Of a stretch of 64,000 bases of DNA, positions 61,601-64,000 are shown in pieces. Within the stretch, counting starts at the first letter, position 1, and every line of letters starts with the position of its first letter. Both the position numbers and the translations under genes were made by a program. Origin of the DNA: Drosophila miranda (taxonomy: Eukaryota > Arthropoda > Insecta > Diptera > Drosophilidae); NCBI RefSeq assembly GCF_003369915.1, contig NC_046673.1, forward strand, positions 9,160,001-9,224,000. The letters run 5' to 3'. The notes beneath the pieces are model-generated. The model saw only the letters and a list, made by a program, of their open reading frames with translations, did no database searches and was not told the DNA's origin.

Positions 61601-62829
61601 GGATGCGGACAAGATGATTAGCTACAGTGAGTATTGGATCCCATCAATGATCCCTCGATCCATATCCACATTCGGCTCAACTCAAGTGGCGGCATATACT
61701 CCTATCTTTCTCTCTCCTGTCTACCTCCCAACAACCCAACCCCGCACCTTAACCACATCCCACATATCCCACATACAGAAGCCGCCGGGTCCGCAAGCGC
61801 TGCTGCACAGGAAATGGTCATGGCCCAGGCACCAACCAATGCGCAGACACTGCTCCCAGGAACAGGAGTCCCAGGCCCAGGCCCAGGCGCAAGTGGAGCA
61901 GGTGCAGCTGCAGGAGGTGGAGGGGAAACTAACACGGAGCTGCGCACTGCGACGGCAGCCCTCACCAACAATCGTCATTCGAACGAATCGGGTACTGGCA
62001 CCATCTCTTTAGCTTTCTAGAGCCCCTACAACTGCTGCTTCTGCTGTCGCTTTCCTTTCTTCTGTATCTCTTAGAAATATACACACATATCTCTGTATCT
62101 GTATCTGTCTGCATATTATTATTTATCCTACTGTCTTGTTTATTAGAGATACTGCAACTGCAATGTTTTCTGTTCATTCGTTTGCTGTTTATGCTTTAAT
62201 GACCTTCCAGAGCTATGCAACGTTGCCATCCCATGACAAATTCTTCGATTTAATAGATAGGTTATCTAATTCACTTTATGACGAGTTTATCTCGATATCG
62301 GGATTTCGCTGCGTTCTTTCGTTGCTTCCTATTTTGTTTAAACTGTATTTTTACGCATTTGCTTTACCTTTACCTTGACTTTTGCTTTTGCTGCTTAGTT
62401 TTTGCTTTGTTCCCAGACCCAAGATGCACTCAACTTGCTAACTCTATTCCCTCTCTCTTTCGTCCACTCTTCTGCGGCAGGTTTCGTGTCGATGAAGTCG
62501 TTCCGCACATCCACGCAGAGCGTCTCCAAGCGCTCCTCGGACTACAGCGTGCAATCGTCGGCCAAATCGTCTAGTAGCAATTCGGAGATTGCGATCAGTA
62601 TCAGCGAGTCAGCGTCGGCGACAGCGAGTGCGGCCAGCAGCGAGTACCAGCAGATCAGCCAGTCGGTCAGCCACAGCAGTCAGCGGTCGCAGCAGCACAT
62701 CTCCAGCAGCTGCAGCAGCAGCATGACCACCACCACCATGAGCAGCTACAGCAGCGGCGATCAGCAGGAGCAGGCGGCCCCAACGGAGGCAGCAGCACCC
62801 GCCCTGCCGCCCAAGTTGACAACACCGGT

Positions 62830-62860
<31 letters not shown>

Positions 62861-63283
62861 TCAACGGCAACGGCGACAACAACGCACCAGCGCACGCTGA
62901 CGCGTCACGAATCGAGCGCCCTCGACGAGCTGGACTGGAGCCAGGGCGCAGCCAGCAGCAGCAGCAGCAGCAGCAGTGCCGCAGAGGTGGCAGAGCTGAG
63001 GCAACTGTCGCCGCACCATCACCACCAGCAACAGCTGCACCAGTGGCATTCGAAGCACCATAGCCTGATCGAGCCGCCGCGCAGTGCCCCCCACCATTTC
63101 GCTGGCAGTTGCAGCGCCTTCGATCAGAGGCATCGCGAGCAGCCGCCGCCGTTGCCCATGAAGAGGAAGAACAGTAAGTATCGATTGCCCAAATCGATTG
63201 CGCACTCTCCTTTTATTGTACCATTCGATTATTTATCAGTATTGTTTTCCTCTTCTTTTCCTTTTTCTTTGGTTCTGCATCTC

Positions 63284-63318
<35 letters not shown>

Positions 63319-63391
63319 TTGTTGTGTGTGTGCATGAACTTTGGCTGACCTGACCGCTGGGTAAATGCCTTCCCATAGGCTTTGCCGAGTG
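58605..63391 (+). CDS. C3G: C3G, Rap1 guanine-nucleotide exchange factor (N-terminal part; gene runs off the window)
   Basis: Coding exons 58605-58929, 59548-60129, 60190-60383, 60815-61401, 61466-61626 and 62481-63173 are all in phase and give about 847 residues. A possible 13-nt exon follows at 63379-63391. C3G activates Rap1 at the membrane when bound by Crk adaptors. Visible features are a His/Asn-rich head from this first exon and a Gly/Ser-rich stretch. A conserved helical region follows (ARRARSFKDDLIEKISLM to LLEDAVRNLVTLAQGKLKEQ), then several class II SH3 ligands of the Crk type: PPPKPPLPNR, PPPLPPKRR, ALPPKL and PPPLPMKRK. The REM and CDC25 catalytic domains are not in the window. 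The ATG at 58,605 overlaps a ten-codon upstream frame that starts at 58,600. Two other first exons upstream end in the same phase. Confidence 0.88.
58930..59547 (+). other. C3G intron
   Basis: Donor AAC|gtaagt and acceptor ttgcag|AC. No further structure recognised. Confidence 0.7.
60418..60600 (+). repeat. diverged tandem duplication in a C3G intron
   Basis: Two units of about 90 bp share GAATCCTTT, AGTTTTCGA, TAATATTAATT or TTATTAATTCATGCCAC, and CACGTGAATGGC in order. They lie in the intron 60,384-60,814. Confidence 0.7.
61779..62020 (+). CDS. C3G: alternative C3G exon with in-frame stop
   Basis: After the acceptor tacag, a 242-nt frame in the correct phase continues from the 61,626 donor. 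It encodes an Ala/Gly/Pro-rich stretch ending GTISLAF and a TAG at 62,018. The constitutive path 61,626 to 62,481 is also in frame (SFVSMKSF). Use of this exon would give a truncated protein of Crk-binding sequence only, unless the weak donor at 61,991 (TCGG|gtactg, also phase 1) is used. Confidence 0.5.
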
Positions 63392-63602
63392 GTAAGTGTA
63401 ATACCGTTGTTGCTGTAACGTGTGTGTGTCTAACGGTTCATCGTCATCAGCATCATCCCGGGGGAGGGGGATATTTCATTGAACTGCAACATTTTTTAAC
63501 TTTTTCTTTCGAAATTTTGTTTCGTTTCGTCCTTTTTCGTGGGTTTTTGTGGGTCATACACACACGCCCATACTCGTATATCGCCAAGAAAACAAAAATC
63601 AT

Positions 63603-64000
63603 CGATATTTAAATTACCATCAAAGCAATTATCGATCGATAACTCGAAATCGTATTGGAAATCGGATGAGGTATCGATCATTTATAGAGCTCAGTGCATC
63701 GAAGCAATTATTGATTAGTTGTATTCAATTGGTAAATGATAATATTGATATTATCGAAATTATCGATATTTAAATTATCATCAAAGCAATTATTGATCGA
63801 TAGCTAACCAGACAGAAAATGAATCGTATTCAATTTGAATTCCACGAAAAGAAATCCCTCAAATGGAGCTTATTTGTATTCATACGACCAAGAAATGATC
63901 GAAATGGTATTGGCAATCGGATGAGATATCGTTCATTTATAGAGCTCGAAGCAATTATTGGTTAGTTTTATTCAATTGGTAGATGATAAGATTGATATCG
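63603..64000 (+). repeat. tandem duplication in a C3G intron
   Basis: Two units start CGATATTTAAATTA(C/T)CATC at 63,603 and 63,765. They share AAGCAATTAT(C/T)GATCGATA, GGAATCGGATGAG-like, TCATTTATAGAGCTC and CAATTGGTA(A/G)ATGATAA. The second unit has about 80 extra bases after the GATCGATAGC block and runs to the window end. Confidence 0.75.

Noticed and set aside
1..64000. tRNA, rRNA, snoRNA or CRISPR features
   Set aside because: No B-box, rRNA block or regular repeat-spacer array was seen by eye; small snoRNAs in introns cannot be excluded without a covariance search.

Overview
The window is nuclear DNA from a fruit fly (genus Drosophila). It has short introns with GT/AG borders, polyglutamine-rich regulators, GA/CT and CA microsatellites, and seven fly genes I can recognise: fz4 (5' end only), Atx-1, xit, Nf-YC, iav, pod1 and C3G (5' part only). 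As far as I know these genes lie together on the X chromosome (Muller A) in D. melanogaster. The proteins and spacers look diverged from D. melanogaster, so another species, perhaps of the obscura group, is likely, but that is inference.

Layout. 1-750: first coding exon of fz4 on the minus strand, with signal peptide and the start of the frizzled cysteine-rich domain. 750-14,490: a long non-coding spacer with simple repeats and old repeat fragments. 14,495-15,536: Atx-1 (AXH domain), minus. 15,839-17,639: xit, an ALG8-type glucosyltransferase, minus. 18,459-20,574: Nf-YC, plus, divergent from xit across a compact promoter region with DRE and Motif 1 sites. 21,820-25,751: iav (TRPV channel), minus, with an X-box and a forkhead site just upstream. 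28,876-34,356: pod1 (coronin-7 type), minus, 14 coding exons. 36.8-41.2 kb: a repeat-rich stretch with a 5'-truncated LINE (38,457-40,529) between inverted copies of a Motif 1-bearing repeat. 41.7 kb to the end: C3G (Rap1 exchange factor), plus. Three candidate alternative first coding exons all end in the same splice phase. The catalytic part lies beyond the window.

The most unusual object is in the large 5' intron of C3G. It is a near-perfect inverted repeat with 1,678-bp arms (50,521-52,198 and 52,804-54,481) around a 605-bp loop. Each arm ends on the outside in a 1,057-bp element with 13-bp terminal inverted repeats. Each also carries the 5' region and first coding exon of a small gene that I do not recognise. 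Only the right-hand copy joins to a second exon, in the loop, giving a 132-residue protein. The left-hand copy would transcribe antisense across that exon. This is the arrangement of a hairpin-RNA locus or an ampliconic X palindrome.

Apart from the X-box/forkhead pair at iav and the DRE pair at Nf-YC, regulatory calls are motif matches only. Exon borders were set by hand from splice consensus and reading-frame continuity, with no transcript evidence.
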